DNA of 44,052 bases, taken from NCBI GenBank assembly GCA_031549525.1, contig JAVBPQ010000008.1, forward strand, positions 1-44,052, given 5' to 3'. The notes beneath the pieces are model-generated. The model was not told where the DNA came from and ran no database searches. It was given only the letters and a program-made list of their open reading frames with translations. Position numbers and translations under genes: made by a program. Shown in pieces: positions 1-8,623 of this stretch. The stretch's first letter is position 1. The number at the start of each line of letters is the position of its first letter. This DNA comes from WQUF01 sp031549525. Lineage in GTDB: Bacteria > Bacillota > Clostridia > Clostridiales > Clostridiaceae.

Positions 1-2
1 AA

Positions 3-482
3 GCTTTAGAGATGGTGGAAAATAGGATTATGAAACTTGGAATTGGAAGGATGTTATCTAAACTAGATCATGAAAAGCAGAAGATGATAGTTGAAACCTT
101 AGGGGAGGATATAAATGATGTGGAAAAAGTAAAAGCTCTAATAGAGGATAGGCTATATAGAAGGCTTGATAAGGATAATAAACTTGTAAAAGAAACCCCT
201 GAGACGAAGATTGAGAGGGTTAAGAGCATGGTTCAAAGCAGTCTAAATCTCACCATAACTGTCCCAATGAGATATGTAAATGATTTTTTGACGCTTCTTG
301 TAAAGTATAAAAGGGATACAGCTCTAAGTAACCCCACAGCCGTTTGCAGAGCCTTCTTTAAGTTAAGCTACAACGAGCGCCACATGATGCAGTATGTAAA
401 TCGAGGTCTTGCTGACCAAAATGTTTTAGATAAATTAAAAGCAAAGAAGTTTGATGATGTAATAGCAAAAATAGTGAGATAA
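3..482 (+). CDS. C-terminal part of an unrecognised protein
   Basis: The reading frame is open to the left edge of the window (codons before the first ATG at 12 read A-L-E), so this is probably the 3' end of a longer gene rather than a gene starting at 12. The visible part is about 159 residues, charged, rich in Lys/Glu/Arg and apparently all helical, with no membrane segment or signal peptide. I see no catalytic motif or metal-binding cysteines and do not recognise the family. It ends in TAA at 480-482. A short inverted repeat (500-507 with 518-525) follows but lacks a T tract. Confidence 0.6.
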   Translation, partial: ALEMVENRIMKLGIGRMLSKLDHEKQKMIVETLGEDINDVEKVKALIEDRLYRRLDKDNKLVKETPETKIERVKSMVQSSLNLTITVPMRYVNDFLTLLVKYKRDTALSNPTAVCRAFFKLSYNERHMMQYVNRGLADQNVLDKLKAKKFDDVIAKIVR

Positions 483-924
483 TTAAGACAACTTAATATT
501 GGATTTTTAAACAAAGCAAAATCCAGCAAATAACTTCCCTTTTTTGAGAATAAAGAGGGTTTAGGAGAACATGCCCATTTTTATGCAAAAAAGATAGAAA
601 AAATAAAAATAATATCAAAACAGATGTAAATATGCTATTATTATTTTAATCTGATTAAGTTGTTTTAATTACCTCTTAATTCAAATTTACACTTACACTG
701 GTTAGTCTATCCTAAATTATTACCTATGCTGGGCACCCTAAAAATAAAGAGCCTAAACAAAGCTCTTTATTAATATGTTATTCTTCAATTTTTTCTAATA
801 CTACAAGGCTTTTACTAAATGAAAAAAAGTTGGCTTATATCCACATTGTTAAGACAAGTGGTTTTACGCCAACAATTGATAATAAGAGTAGAACCTATGG
901 ATTGCATTTTTAACGTGCTTTTTT
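483..924. other. intergenic stretch without a recognisable gene
   Basis: This 440-base stretch has no convincing ORF on either strand. It holds a weak hairpin just after the first gene and a better bidirectional hairpin at 743-771. On the minus strand between about 900 and 785 there is a short open run broken by a stop. It could be the remains of a gene that once followed the small protein at 925-1152, but I cannot assign it. Confidence 0.5.
743..771 (-). terminator. rho-independent terminator for the 925-2611 minus-strand genes
   Basis: A 10-bp stem (AATAAAGAGC with GCTCTTTATT) closes a 9-base loop. Read on the minus strand it runs directly into a T tract (TTTTAGG), the expected form of an intrinsic terminator. 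It lies about 150 bases past the stop of the small minus-strand gene. Confidence 0.6.
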
Positions 925-1152
925 TCATAAAATAACAGCAATCCCTTCTGGTATGTCTCCAATATATCCTATAAACGTTTTACTTTTCCCATCATTAAAC
1001 TTTCCCATTTCGCCTATTACCTTATCTCTGCGTTCACTGTGAACAACTACTTCTCCACCTATGGTCTCATTATACTCTCCTTGTATACAATTGATCATAA
1101 AAACCCAGTGTCCATTATATTTTTTTCGTATATCTTCCATTGTCATATACAT
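925..1152 (-). CDS. small conserved-looking protein of unknown function (75 aa)
   Basis: I place the start at the ATG at 1152 because GGAAGG lies 8 bases upstream; the GTG nine bases earlier would fall inside that ribosome site. The 75-residue product (MYMTMEDIRKKYNGHWV...) is soluble, with an N-terminal helix, a beta-rich middle (GGEVVVHSERRDKVIGEM) and a hydrophobic end (PEGIAVIL). From memory, similar small proteins in Clostridia sit next to retropepsin-like aspartic protease genes, but no intact protease gene is present here. It could be read through from the ATPase gene 61 bases upstream, or use its own AT-rich -10 region around 1190. Function unknown. Confidence 0.65.
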   Translation of the reverse strand: MYMTMEDIRKKYNGHWVFMINCIQGEYNETIGGEVVVHSERRDKVIGEMGKFNDGKSKTFIGYIGDIPEGIAVIL

Positions 1153-1213
1153 ATTATTCACCTTCCTTTTTATATACTTTAAGCATGAACATATATAATA
1201 TTATATCATAAAT

Positions 1214-2611
1214 TTACCCTATCCTATTAAACAAGTCCTTCAGCTCTATCAATCTAACATGATCACTTTCCAGTGCCTTTACATCATTTGTAAAACCCGA
1301 TTTTGAAAATAAGTAATAATATATTTTTGAATCTTTATTGCCTATTAACTTTGATTTTAGTTTATTAAAATCATTTAAGTCGAAAAGGCTATTCCTGAAT
1401 TTGCACTCCCCTGCAAGGATTTGCCTCTTATCTTTTGATATTGCCATAACATCAATTTCCACATTCCCATCAAAGTATCGACCCAGTTTATCAAAACGAA
1501 ATGGAAGTCTACCAGATATGTTCTGCTTTCTCACATATTGCCTGCAAATATCTTCAAACTTATATGATGCATATCTTGCAATTTCTGGCTCTATAGTATA
1601 CTTATATATGCCATCGACATCGCCAGCCTCAAGCTCAGAAATATTACCAAAAACAAAGGCATACCAAAAGCTAAAAAAATTATCAGTAAGGCTATATAAC
1701 CCTCTTTGTACATTAGCTTGCTCTTTTAGCCCCGAATTTACTGAAAACTCACGTTGAATAATCTCAAGAGACATCAGATTTTTAATATAAACAGATAGCT
1801 TTGCCCTATCGATATTTGTTTTAGTATAAATATCGTTAAGCTTCGTATTACCAAGTGCCACAGCCTGAATAATTGTGTTATACAGCGCTGTTTCACGAAA
1901 TTCCTGATGCATTAAAAATTCAATTTCGCTATATAAAATGCTGCCTCTTGTAAGGATCTTCTCCTTTATATTTTTCCCCAAGGTTTTTTTATCATCAAAT
2001 TGCTTTAAATAATGTGGAACACCTCCAAGAATGGAGTATGCTAATATTTTATCCTCATAACTATAATTAGGGAAAAACTGTATTGCATCATAGAAGCCCA
2101 TTTTCTGCATCTTAAATATCCCTGTTGCTCTACCGTAAAGAGGGTTCTTTTCTGAAAGCAATTCATTTTCAATAAAGCTCATAGAACTTCCACACAACAC
2201 CAACATAATATTTTCATGTCGCAATGTCTCATCCCAAAGATTTTGCAATATAGATGGAATACTTTTATTGTTTTTTGCCATATACGGAAACTCATCGATA
2301 ATCAATAATTTTTTACCACTTCCAGATAATTCTGTTATAGTAGAAAATGCTTGCATCCAGTCCGCAAATGATTTAACATATTTTGCAATAGGCATATCAG
2401 ATTTTAACATTCTTGATGAAAAGGATTTTAACTGCTCTTCATCTGAACACTCACGGCAGGAATAAAAAACATGCTCCTTATCCTTACTAAACTCTCTAAG
2501 AGTCTCTGTTTTTCCAACACGCCTGCGACCATATAATACCACGAGCTGCCCACCACTTTCGTTATATTTACTATTTAAAAAGTCAAGCTCTGCTTTTCTC
2601 CCTATAAACAT
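1214..2611 (-). CDS. AAA+-type ATP-binding protein with C-terminal DUF234 domain
   Basis: The 465-aa protein has the layout of the archaeal/bacterial ATPase family with a DUF234 tail. An N-terminal P-loop GRRRVGKT (about 28-35) is followed by a Walker B segment LLIIDEF (about 102-108), a winged-helix region (about 240-290), and a C-terminal nuclease-fold-like part with EIDVMAIS and GECKF (about 375-405) that resembles a PD-(D/E)xK core. The start is supported by GAGGTGA seven bases upstream of the ATG. Members of this family are common in Clostridia and mostly uncharacterised; links to toxin-antitoxin or defence roles have been suggested but not settled. It is probably monocistronic or paired with the small gene downstream. 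Soluble; no signal peptide. Confidence 0.85.
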   Translation of the reverse strand: MFIGRKAELDFLNSKYNESGGQLVVLYGRRRVGKTETLREFSKDKEHVFYSCRECSDEEQLKSFSSRMLKSDMPIAKYVKSFADWMQAFSTITELSGSGKKLLIIDEFPYMAKNNKSIPSILQNLWDETLRHENIMLVLCGSSMSFIENELLSEKNPLYGRATGIFKMQKMGFYDAIQFFPNYSYEDKILAYSILGGVPHYLKQFDDKKTLGKNIKEKILTRGSILYSEIEFLMHQEFRETALYNTIIQAVALGNTKLNDIYTKTNIDRAKLSVYIKNLMSLEIIQREFSVNSGLKEQANVQRGLYSLTDNFFSFWYAFVFGNISELEAGDVDGIYKYTIEPEIARYASYKFEDICRQYVRKQNISGRLPFRFDKLGRYFDGNVEIDVMAISKDKRQILAGECKFRNSLFDLNDFNKLKSKLIGNKDSKIYYYLFSKSGFTNDVKALESDHVRLIELKDLFNRIG

Positions 2612-2735
2612 TTTATCACCTCAATATTAAATCACATTTATTAAGTTATTATTATTAAATCACGATTTTATGCTATTATAAATATATATATAAAATATTT
2701 CAAGAGATCGATATTGCATGTAATCTTTTACCATT

Positions 2736-2764
2736 TTGACAAAACCACAAATGAGGTCTATAAT
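2736..2764 (+). promoter_or_regulatory. sigma-A promoter of the peptide ABC transporter operon
   Basis: Perfect consensus hexamers TTGACA (2736-2741) and TATAAT (2759-2764) are separated by exactly 17 bp, about 30 bases upstream of the first permease gene, whose ribosome site is AGAGGTGG. No operator is obvious near it. Confidence 0.85.
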
Positions 2765-2795
2765 TATGAGTTAACTAGAAATTAGAGGTGGACTT

Positions 2796-3728
2796 ATGGC
2801 AATTTACATTGTTAAGAGACTTTTACAGACAATAGTGGTACTAATTGGAATCACCATGATAACATTTATATTAATGAATGTTGTACCTGGAGATCCAGTT
2901 AAACTCATGTTTGAAAAAAGGGCAGATGAAGATACCATAAATAGAGTCAGGCACGAACTTGGTCTAGATAAACCTTTAGTAGAACAGTATTTTACCTTTT
3001 TAGGAAAGGCAGTAAGAGGAGATTTAGGCAGATCTTATTTTAGAAAAGAAAAGGTTACAGATATTCTTTTTACAAGATTTAAGGCAACTGCAACTCTTGC
3101 TTCTTTATCCTATCTTCTTGCAATCGCATTTGGAGTACCTTTTGGTATCATTGCAGCAATGAAAAGAGGCAAATCTACTGATTCATTTATTATGGGTGCT
3201 GCCATATTTGGCATATCTGCTCCTTCTTTCTGGGTAGCAATTTTCTTACAGATTTTGTTTGGTATTACTCTCAATTTATTGCCCATATCAGGATTTAATG
3301 GGCCAAGCTATTACATTCTTCCAGCTTTTGCTTTAGGCACTCGTTACATGGCGTCAATAGCAAGAATTACTAGGACTAGTATGCTAGATGTTATTGGTCA
3401 GGATTATATAAGAACAGCTAAGGCAAAAGGACTAGATAGATTCATCGTTATTTTAAGGCATGCTCTTAAAAATGCTTTAATTCCAATAGTTACAATGGCA
3501 GGCTTGCAGCTCGGCGGTATACTTACAGGCTCTATATTAATTGAAACTGTATTTAACATTCATGGCATTGGTATGCTCACTGTAGAGGGTATGATGCAAA
3601 GGGATTTACCTCTTTTACAAGGAGCAGTATTGTATATAGCATTTATTTATGTCATGATCAACTTGATAGTAGATATCTCTTATGGTTTTATTGACCCACG
3701 AATCAGGGTAGCAAAGGAGGCAGATTGA
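2796..3728 (+). CDS. dppB: oligopeptide/dipeptide ABC transporter permease (DppB/OppB type)
   Basis: The 310-aa inner-membrane permease of the BPD_transp_1 family has a first membrane helix at residues 9-30, a conserved periplasmic-type segment (VPGDPVKLMFE), and five further helices. The EAA loop that docks on the ATPases is near residues 205-235 (DYIRTAKAKGLDRF). Length and N-terminal layout are those of the B subunit of the nickel/peptide/opine importer group. It is the first gene of a five-gene operon and overlaps the next permease by four bases. Nickel, peptide and glutathione importers share this fold, so the substrate cannot be read from the permease alone; a full peptide-type system is the best guess. 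Confidence 0.9.
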   Translation: MAIYIVKRLLQTIVVLIGITMITFILMNVVPGDPVKLMFEKRADEDTINRVRHELGLDKPLVEQYFTFLGKAVRGDLGRSYFRKEKVTDILFTRFKATATLASLSYLLAIAFGVPFGIIAAMKRGKSTDSFIMGAAIFGISAPSFWVAIFLQILFGITLNLLPISGFNGPSYYILPAFALGTRYMASIARITRTSMLDVIGQDYIRTAKAKGLDRFIVILRHALKNALIPIVTMAGLQLGGILTGSILIETVFNIHGIGMLTVEGMMQRDLPLLQGAVLYIAFIYVMINLIVDISYGFIDPRIRVAKEAD

Positions 3729-4633
3729 TGATTTCAAATAAAAAAGATAAAATGGCAAAACATATGCTAAAAAACAATAAATCTAATGAAAGTGGATATT
3801 ATAGGGATGCCTTTAACAGACTTTTAAAAAATAAGGCTGCAATAATATGTTTTTTAGTAATTTGTTTTCTAGTAATAGTTGCCATATTTGCACCTTTGTT
3901 TGCAACCCATGATCCTTATAAAAATGTTTTAAAAGAGACTCTTCAAAAACCCTCTATGAATCATTTGCTCGGTACAGATGAAAATGGAAGAGATCTTTAT
4001 TCTAGAATAATTTATGGGACAAGGGTAAGCTTAAGCGTAGGTCTTATATCTCAATCTGTGGCGCTTGTAATTGGTGTATTATTAGGGGCTATAGCAGGTT
4101 ATTATGGAGGTATCATCGATGCCATAATTTCAAGAACTATAGAAATATTTTCAGCCTTTCCTGATCTTTTATTTGCAATAGGAATGATGTTTGCACTTGG
4201 ACCTGGTATCGTTAATTTGTTCATAGCTCTTGGTCTTTTATCTTGGACATCTATCGCTAGAATTGTAAGAGGACAGATACTGCAGTTAAAAGAAAAGGAA
4301 TTTGTAGAAGCTAGTATAGCAAGCGGTAATAGCAATTTAAATATCATATTTAGTCATTTGCTTCCAAATTGCGTTTCAAGCATTATTGTACTCACTACTA
4401 TTGGTATACCAAGTGCTATTTTGTCAGAAGCGGCTTTAAGCTTTTTAGGACTTGGAGTTCAGGCTCCTCAAGCAAGTTGGGGTTCTACAATACATTCTGC
4501 TCAGCAGTATATACGTATTTTACCAGTATATAGCTTAGCTCCAGGTGTTGCAATTATCATTACAGTTCTTGCTTTTAATATCTTAGGAGATGCCCTAAGA
4601 GATGCCTTAGATCCAAGGCTTAAAAACATGTAG
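3725..4633 (+). CDS. dppC: oligopeptide/dipeptide ABC transporter permease (DppC/OppC type)
   Basis: The 302-aa second permease partners the preceding one. It starts with about 35 charged cytoplasmic residues, then a strong membrane helix (about 40-60) and the conserved periplasmic stretch HLLGTDENGRDLYSRIIYG that marks OppC/DppC proteins. It has the core helices and an EAA loop around residues 195-220. The ATG overlaps the stop of dppB, so translation is probably coupled. An alternative in-frame ATG lies one codon later and cannot be excluded. It ends 9 bases before the first ATPase gene. Confidence 0.9.
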   Translation: MMISNKKDKMAKHMLKNNKSNESGYYRDAFNRLLKNKAAIICFLVICFLVIVAIFAPLFATHDPYKNVLKETLQKPSMNHLLGTDENGRDLYSRIIYGTRVSLSVGLISQSVALVIGVLLGAIAGYYGGIIDAIISRTIEIFSAFPDLLFAIGMMFALGPGIVNLFIALGLLSWTSIARIVRGQILQLKEKEFVEASIASGNSNLNIIFSHLLPNCVSSIIVLTTIGIPSAILSEAALSFLGLGVQAPQASWGSTIHSAQQYIRILPVYSLAPGVAIIITVLAFNILGDALRDALDPRLKNM

Positions 4634-4642
4634 GAGGATTGT

Positions 4643-5614
4643 ATGAGTGAAGATTTATTAAAAGTTAAAAATTTAAAGACATACTTTTATACTGAAAATG
4701 GAGTTGTTCCTGCTGTTGAAAATTTAAGCTTTACCTTAAAAAAGGGAGAGACTCTCGGAATTGTTGGAGAGTCAGGATGTGGAAAGAGCATAACCTCTCT
4801 ATCCATCATGGGACTTGTACCTAACCCTCCTGGTAAAATAATAGGAGGCTCAATTGAATTTAAAGGTAAGGACTTATTAAAGCTTAGTGAGAGAGAGTTT
4901 AATGCTGTAAGAGGGAAACAGATAGCTATGATATTTCAAGAACCTATGACATCATTAAATCCTGTTTTAACCATCGGAAGGCAGCTCACTGAGGTGTTTG
5001 AAACTCATGAAAAGATGAATAAAAAAGAAGCTTTTCAAAAGTCCATAGAGATGCTTAAAAGAGTAAAAATACCTTCTGCTGAAAAGCGCATAAACGAATA
5101 TCCTCATCAGCTATCTGGAGGTATGAGACAGCGTGTTATGATAGCAATGGCTCTTTGCTTAAGCCCTGAGCTTTTAATCTGTGATGAGCCTACTACAGCT
5201 TTAGATGTTACAATTCAAGCTCAGATATTAGACCTTATAAAAGATATAAAAGAGCAGTTTAATATGTCAGTAATATTTATAACTCATGATCTAGGTGTGG
5301 TATGGGAAGTTGCTACTAATGTTATGGTTATGTATGCAGGTGAGATGGTGGAATATGCAGATAGAAAGGAATTATTTACAAATCCTCTTCACCCATATAC
5401 AAAGGGGCTTATGGATGCTTTGCCTGATATGGATAACGAAGTTTCAGAGCTAAAGGTGATAAGAGGAATGGTACCTAGTCTCACTAATAAGCCAAAAGGA
5501 TGCGTTTTTAGGGAAAGATGTGATTACTCAACCTCAGCTTGTGAGTCTAATGCTCCCCCTATTCAAGATTTTAATGGTCATCTTGTAAGGTGTTGCAATG
5601 TTAAGATGGTTTAA
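4643..5614 (+). CDS. dppD: oligopeptide/dipeptide ABC transporter ATP-binding protein (DppD/OppD type)
   Basis: The 323-aa ATPase contains a complete nucleotide-binding domain: Walker A GESGCGKS (42-49), Q-loop IFQEPMTSLNP, signature LSGGMRQR, Walker B LLICDEP and the switch HDLGV. The C-terminal oligo_HPY extension carries the cysteine-rich GCVFRERCDY...SAC segment seen in OppD/DppD, reported in some members to hold an iron-sulfur centre. The ribosome site is AGGAGG. It forms a heterodimer with the following ATPase to power the two permeases. Confidence 0.92.
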   Translation: MSEDLLKVKNLKTYFYTENGVVPAVENLSFTLKKGETLGIVGESGCGKSITSLSIMGLVPNPPGKIIGGSIEFKGKDLLKLSEREFNAVRGKQIAMIFQEPMTSLNPVLTIGRQLTEVFETHEKMNKKEAFQKSIEMLKRVKIPSAEKRINEYPHQLSGGMRQRVMIAMALCLSPELLICDEPTTALDVTIQAQILDLIKDIKEQFNMSVIFITHDLGVVWEVATNVMVMYAGEMVEYADRKELFTNPLHPYTKGLMDALPDMDNEVSELKVIRGMVPSLTNKPKGCVFRERCDYSTSACESNAPPIQDFNGHLVRCCNVKMV

Positions 5615-5629
5615 TACAGGAGGATAAAA

Positions 5630-6595
5630 ATGGAACAAAATGTATTGCTTGAAATAAAAGATTTATCAAAATGGTTTGCCATCCGCAAAGGAATTTTATC
5701 TAGAGTTTCTGGTTATATAAAAGCAGTAAATGAAGTTAATTTTAAAGTAAAAACAGGAGAAACCCTTGGTATTGTGGGTGAATCTGGATGCGGAAAATCC
5801 ACATTAGGAAGGACCGTTTTAAAGCTTATCAACCCTACAAAAGGGGATATTATTTTTAATGGAATAAACATAACAAATATGACTAGGGAGCAGATTAAAC
5901 CATTGCGCAAGGATATGCAAATAATATTTCAGGACCCTTATTCTTCATTAAATCCTCGTAAAACTGTAGGAGAGATCATAGCTGAACCTATGAATGCTCA
6001 AAAGGTTGGGACAAAAGAAGAGATTTATGAAAAGACTCGCGATATAATGACAGAATGTGGGCTTAATGTTGAATATATTAAGCGTTATCCACATGAATTT
6101 TCTGGAGGACAAAGACAGAGGATAGGAATAGCAAGAGCGATATCTATTAAACCTAAGTTTGTGGTCTGTGATGAACCAGTTTCAGCACTGGATGTTTCTA
6201 TTCAAGCACAGATAATAAACCTTATGAAAAACCTTCAAGAAAAGTACAATATGACTTACATCTTCATCTCTCATGATTTAAAAGTGGTAAAGCATATTTG
6301 CAATAGAGTGCTTGTTATGTATCTTGGTCAGATTGTAGAAATTGCAGATAAAAAGGAATTATATAATAATCCATCCCACCCTTACACTGAGGCACTTTTA
6401 TCAGCAGTGCCTGTAGCTAAAAGGGAATCTAAAAACAGAATCATATTAGCTGGTGATTTACCTAGTCCTGCTAACCTTCCTAAAGGATGCTATTTTAATA
6501 CACGCTGCCCTAAAGCTCATGCAAAGTGCAAAGAAAGCATTCCTTCACTTAAAGAGATTAAACCTGGCCATTTTTGTGCTTGTAATCTTGTGTAA
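5630..6595 (+). CDS. dppF: oligopeptide/dipeptide ABC transporter ATP-binding protein (DppF/OppF type)
   Basis: The 321-aa partner ATPase has Walker A GESGCGKST (50-58), IFQDPYSSLNP Q-loop, signature FSGGQRQR, Walker B FVVCDEP and switch histidine HDL. It ends in the oligo_HPY segment with GCYFNTRCPKAHAKC. The insertion after the first strand (AIRKGILSRVSGYIKAVN) is typical of the F subunit. The gene is preceded by AGGAGG, 15 bases after dppD, and 52 bases before the receptor gene. Confidence 0.92.
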   Translation: MEQNVLLEIKDLSKWFAIRKGILSRVSGYIKAVNEVNFKVKTGETLGIVGESGCGKSTLGRTVLKLINPTKGDIIFNGINITNMTREQIKPLRKDMQIIFQDPYSSLNPRKTVGEIIAEPMNAQKVGTKEEIYEKTRDIMTECGLNVEYIKRYPHEFSGGQRQRIGIARAISIKPKFVVCDEPVSALDVSIQAQIINLMKNLQEKYNMTYIFISHDLKVVKHICNRVLVMYLGQIVEIADKKELYNNPSHPYTEALLSAVPVAKRESKNRIILAGDLPSPANLPKGCYFNTRCPKAHAKCKESIPSLKEIKPGHFCACNLV

Positions 6596-6647
6596 TTATT
6601 TTAATTTTTAATATAAAAAAACTATAAAATATTTAGGAGGATAAATA

Positions 6648-8288
6648 ATGATAAAAAAAGCTTTATGTATTTTAACTATATCCATATTTGTACTATCTAG
6701 TTTAGCAAGTTGCGGCAATGGAAACTCCAATTCAAATTCTTCTAATAACACAAATGGGTCTTCTAACGCAACCAGTGCACCTTCTTCTAATAAAAAAGTT
6801 TTAAAGGTTGGGCTTCCTAATGTAAAAGCCAATCCTGAAATTGCAAATGTATCCTATACTGAAATATTTGACATGATGATGACTGTTCAAGAAACATTGG
6901 TAGATTATGACGGCAATTTAACACTTATACCTATTCTTTTAAAGGAACTTCCTAAAGTTTCAGAAGATGGTTTGACATATAGCTTTGAGTTAAAAGATAA
7001 TGTAAAGTTTCATGATAATGAGATTTTAAAGAGCTCAGATGTTAAATTTACTTTTGAAAGACAGTTAAAGCCTGATACAAAAGCTCTAATGGGTTCATTA
7101 ATGGATATGATAAAAGGAGCAAAAGATTTTCAACAAGGAAAAGCTACTGAACTTACTGGATTTAAAATAATAGATGATACTAAATTTGAAATCACATTAG
7201 AATATCCTTATGCGCCTTTTGTTGCAGCTCTTGCATCACCTTATTTTGGTATACTTCCACAAAAAGCTTGTGAAGCTGCTGGAGAAGATTGGGCATTAAA
7301 GACAGTAATCGGAACTGGAGCATTTAAATTTGTTGAATTTAAACCAGACGAATACCTTAAAGTAGAAAAATTCCCAGATTATCATGGAACTGTCGCTAAA
7401 GTAGATGAAATTGATTTTATGCTATTTGATAATGAAAACACAAGGCTTTTAGAGTTTGAGCAAGGAAACATCGATATTACACCTTTCCCAGAAGGATTAT
7501 ATGCACAATATATGGATAGACCAGAATATAAAGATACTCTGCAGACAGTAACACCAATGGGTATATTTAATGTAGCTCTTAACCATTCTTCTGAAGTATT
7601 TAAAAATGTAAAGGTGAGAGAAGCTCTTTCTCTAGCTATAGATCGTAAAGCTATCTGCGATAGCATTGTTGATAAAGCAGCTACCCCAGCTAAGACATTC
7701 CTCCCTCCAGGTATGCCAGGTTATGATGAAACAACTCCAGAATATGAATATAACCCTGAAAAAGCTAGGAAGCTTTTAGATGAGGCAGGATATGAAGGGC
7801 AGAATGTAAAGATCGAAGCTGTTGTAAGGTCTACTACTCCACTTCAAGCTAAATTCATGACAGCCGTACAGGATATGGGAAAAAGCGCAGGCTTTGATAT
7901 AACAATTAACAGCGTGGATGCAGCAGCATTCACAGATTTAAGAAACAATGGAAATATAGAGATGTATCTTTCTAGCTGGTTTGCAGATTTTGTTGATCCT
8001 GATAATATGCTCTATATCTTCTTATATTCACAGTATTCTAAGAATTATTCTAGAAATTACAACAATCCAGAAGTTGATAAAATGCTAGATGATGCTAGAA
8101 TTGAAAAAGATGCGCAAAAGAGAACAGATCTATATAAACAAATAGATAAATTTACTATGCATGAAGATTATGCTATGCTTCCTATGTACTATCCAAAATT
8201 ATTCCATGCAAGCAAACCATATGTAAAAAACTTTGTGGTTTCAGGTGTTAATATCTATCGCTTCACAGATGTAGATTTGGAAAAATAA
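6648..8288 (+). CDS. peptide/solute-binding lipoprotein of the ABC importer (SBP_bac_5 family)
   Basis: The 546-aa extracytoplasmic receptor begins with a lipoprotein signal peptide: positive MIKK, a hydrophobic core, and the lipobox LSSLASC with acylated Cys22. A low-complexity Asn/Ser/Thr linker (about 23-48) follows, then the family-5 solute-binding domain (TYSFELKDNVKFHDNE, RKAICDSIV and YNPEKARKLLDEAGY are typical). It is tethered outside the membrane and delivers peptide or a related ligand to the permeases encoded upstream. Being the last gene of the operon, with its own AGGAGG site and a terminator just after it, fits a receptor made in excess. The exact ligand is unknown; peptides are more likely than nickel because no His-rich metal site is evident. 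Confidence 0.92.
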   Translation: MIKKALCILTISIFVLSSLASCGNGNSNSNSSNNTNGSSNATSAPSSNKKVLKVGLPNVKANPEIANVSYTEIFDMMMTVQETLVDYDGNLTLIPILLKELPKVSEDGLTYSFELKDNVKFHDNEILKSSDVKFTFERQLKPDTKALMGSLMDMIKGAKDFQQGKATELTGFKIIDDTKFEITLEYPYAPFVAALASPYFGILPQKACEAAGEDWALKTVIGTGAFKFVEFKPDEYLKVEKFPDYHGTVAKVDEIDFMLFDNENTRLLEFEQGNIDITPFPEGLYAQYMDRPEYKDTLQTVTPMGIFNVALNHSSEVFKNVKVREALSLAIDRKAICDSIVDKAATPAKTFLPPGMPGYDETTPEYEYNPEKARKLLDEAGYEGQNVKIEAVVRSTTPLQAKFMTAVQDMGKSAGFDITINSVDAAAFTDLRNNGNIEMYLSSWFADFVDPDNMLYIFLYSQYSKNYSRNYNNPEVDKMLDDARIEKDAQKRTDLYKQIDKFTMHEDYAMLPMYYPKLFHASKPYVKNFVVSGVNIYRFTDVDLEK

Positions 8289-8305
8289 TTAAATTAAAAG
8301 CTTAT

Positions 8306-8322
8306 GGGGCTATTTTAGCCCC
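8306..8322 (+). terminator. rho-independent terminator of the peptide transporter operon
   Basis: A 7-bp GC-rich stem GGGGCTA / TAGCCCC closes a three-base loop 17 bases after the last stop codon and is followed by TAAAATTTT. This is a convincing end of the operon. Confidence 0.85.
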
Positions 8323-8455
8323 TAAAATTTTAATAAGGTAAATATTAAAGTAAAAATCATAAATTGCTAGAGAGCAACAAAAATAAATAAAAAGTTATTA
8401 TAGATCTTTTAAATTTTCTATTTTCATGCTAATATAATTTTAATTTACTTAAAAA

Positions 8456-8471
8456 GAGAGCCTAAGCTCTC
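8456..8471 (-). terminator. rho-independent terminator of the SDR-bdh operon (minus strand)
   Basis: A six-base-pair stem GAGAGC / GCTCTC with a four-base loop is followed on the minus strand by TTTTTAAG. It lies about 150 bases past the stop of the zinc dehydrogenase gene and past the SDR remnant, so the remnant is still inside the transcribed region. Confidence 0.7.
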
Positions 8472-8499
8472 CTTTATAATAACGAAAATATTTAGGATA

Positions 8500-8590
8500 A
8501 AACCATCATCAATATTTACACATTGCCCTGTGTTATAACCTCTAGATGGTCCGACAATATATTAGATCTTAGGTCCTCTTTTAAGTAAAA
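8500..8590 (-). pseudogene. remnant of an SDR dehydrogenase gene (C-terminal end only)
   Basis: Read on the minus strand, this stretch encodes a short SDR tail, YIVGPSRGYNTGQCVNIDDG. It lines up with the last residues of the intact SDR encoded at 9733-10527 (YFCGPSGNNVTGQCVHVDGG). At the DNA level, 8507-8553 matches 9753-9799 at 37 of 47 positions by my hand alignment. The frame has a stop just upstream and nothing resembling the rest of an SDR is present. It is therefore a decayed fragment of a second SDR copy that once followed the zinc dehydrogenase gene. Confidence 0.75.
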
Positions 8591-8623
8591 GTATTGATAT
8601 TTCATATCTCATCCTACTTTCTT

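Noticed and set aside
785..905. A decayed aspartic protease or transposase gene on the minus strand
   Set aside because: Short open runs can be read but none gives a convincing match to a motif such as DTG, so I only mention it in the gap description.
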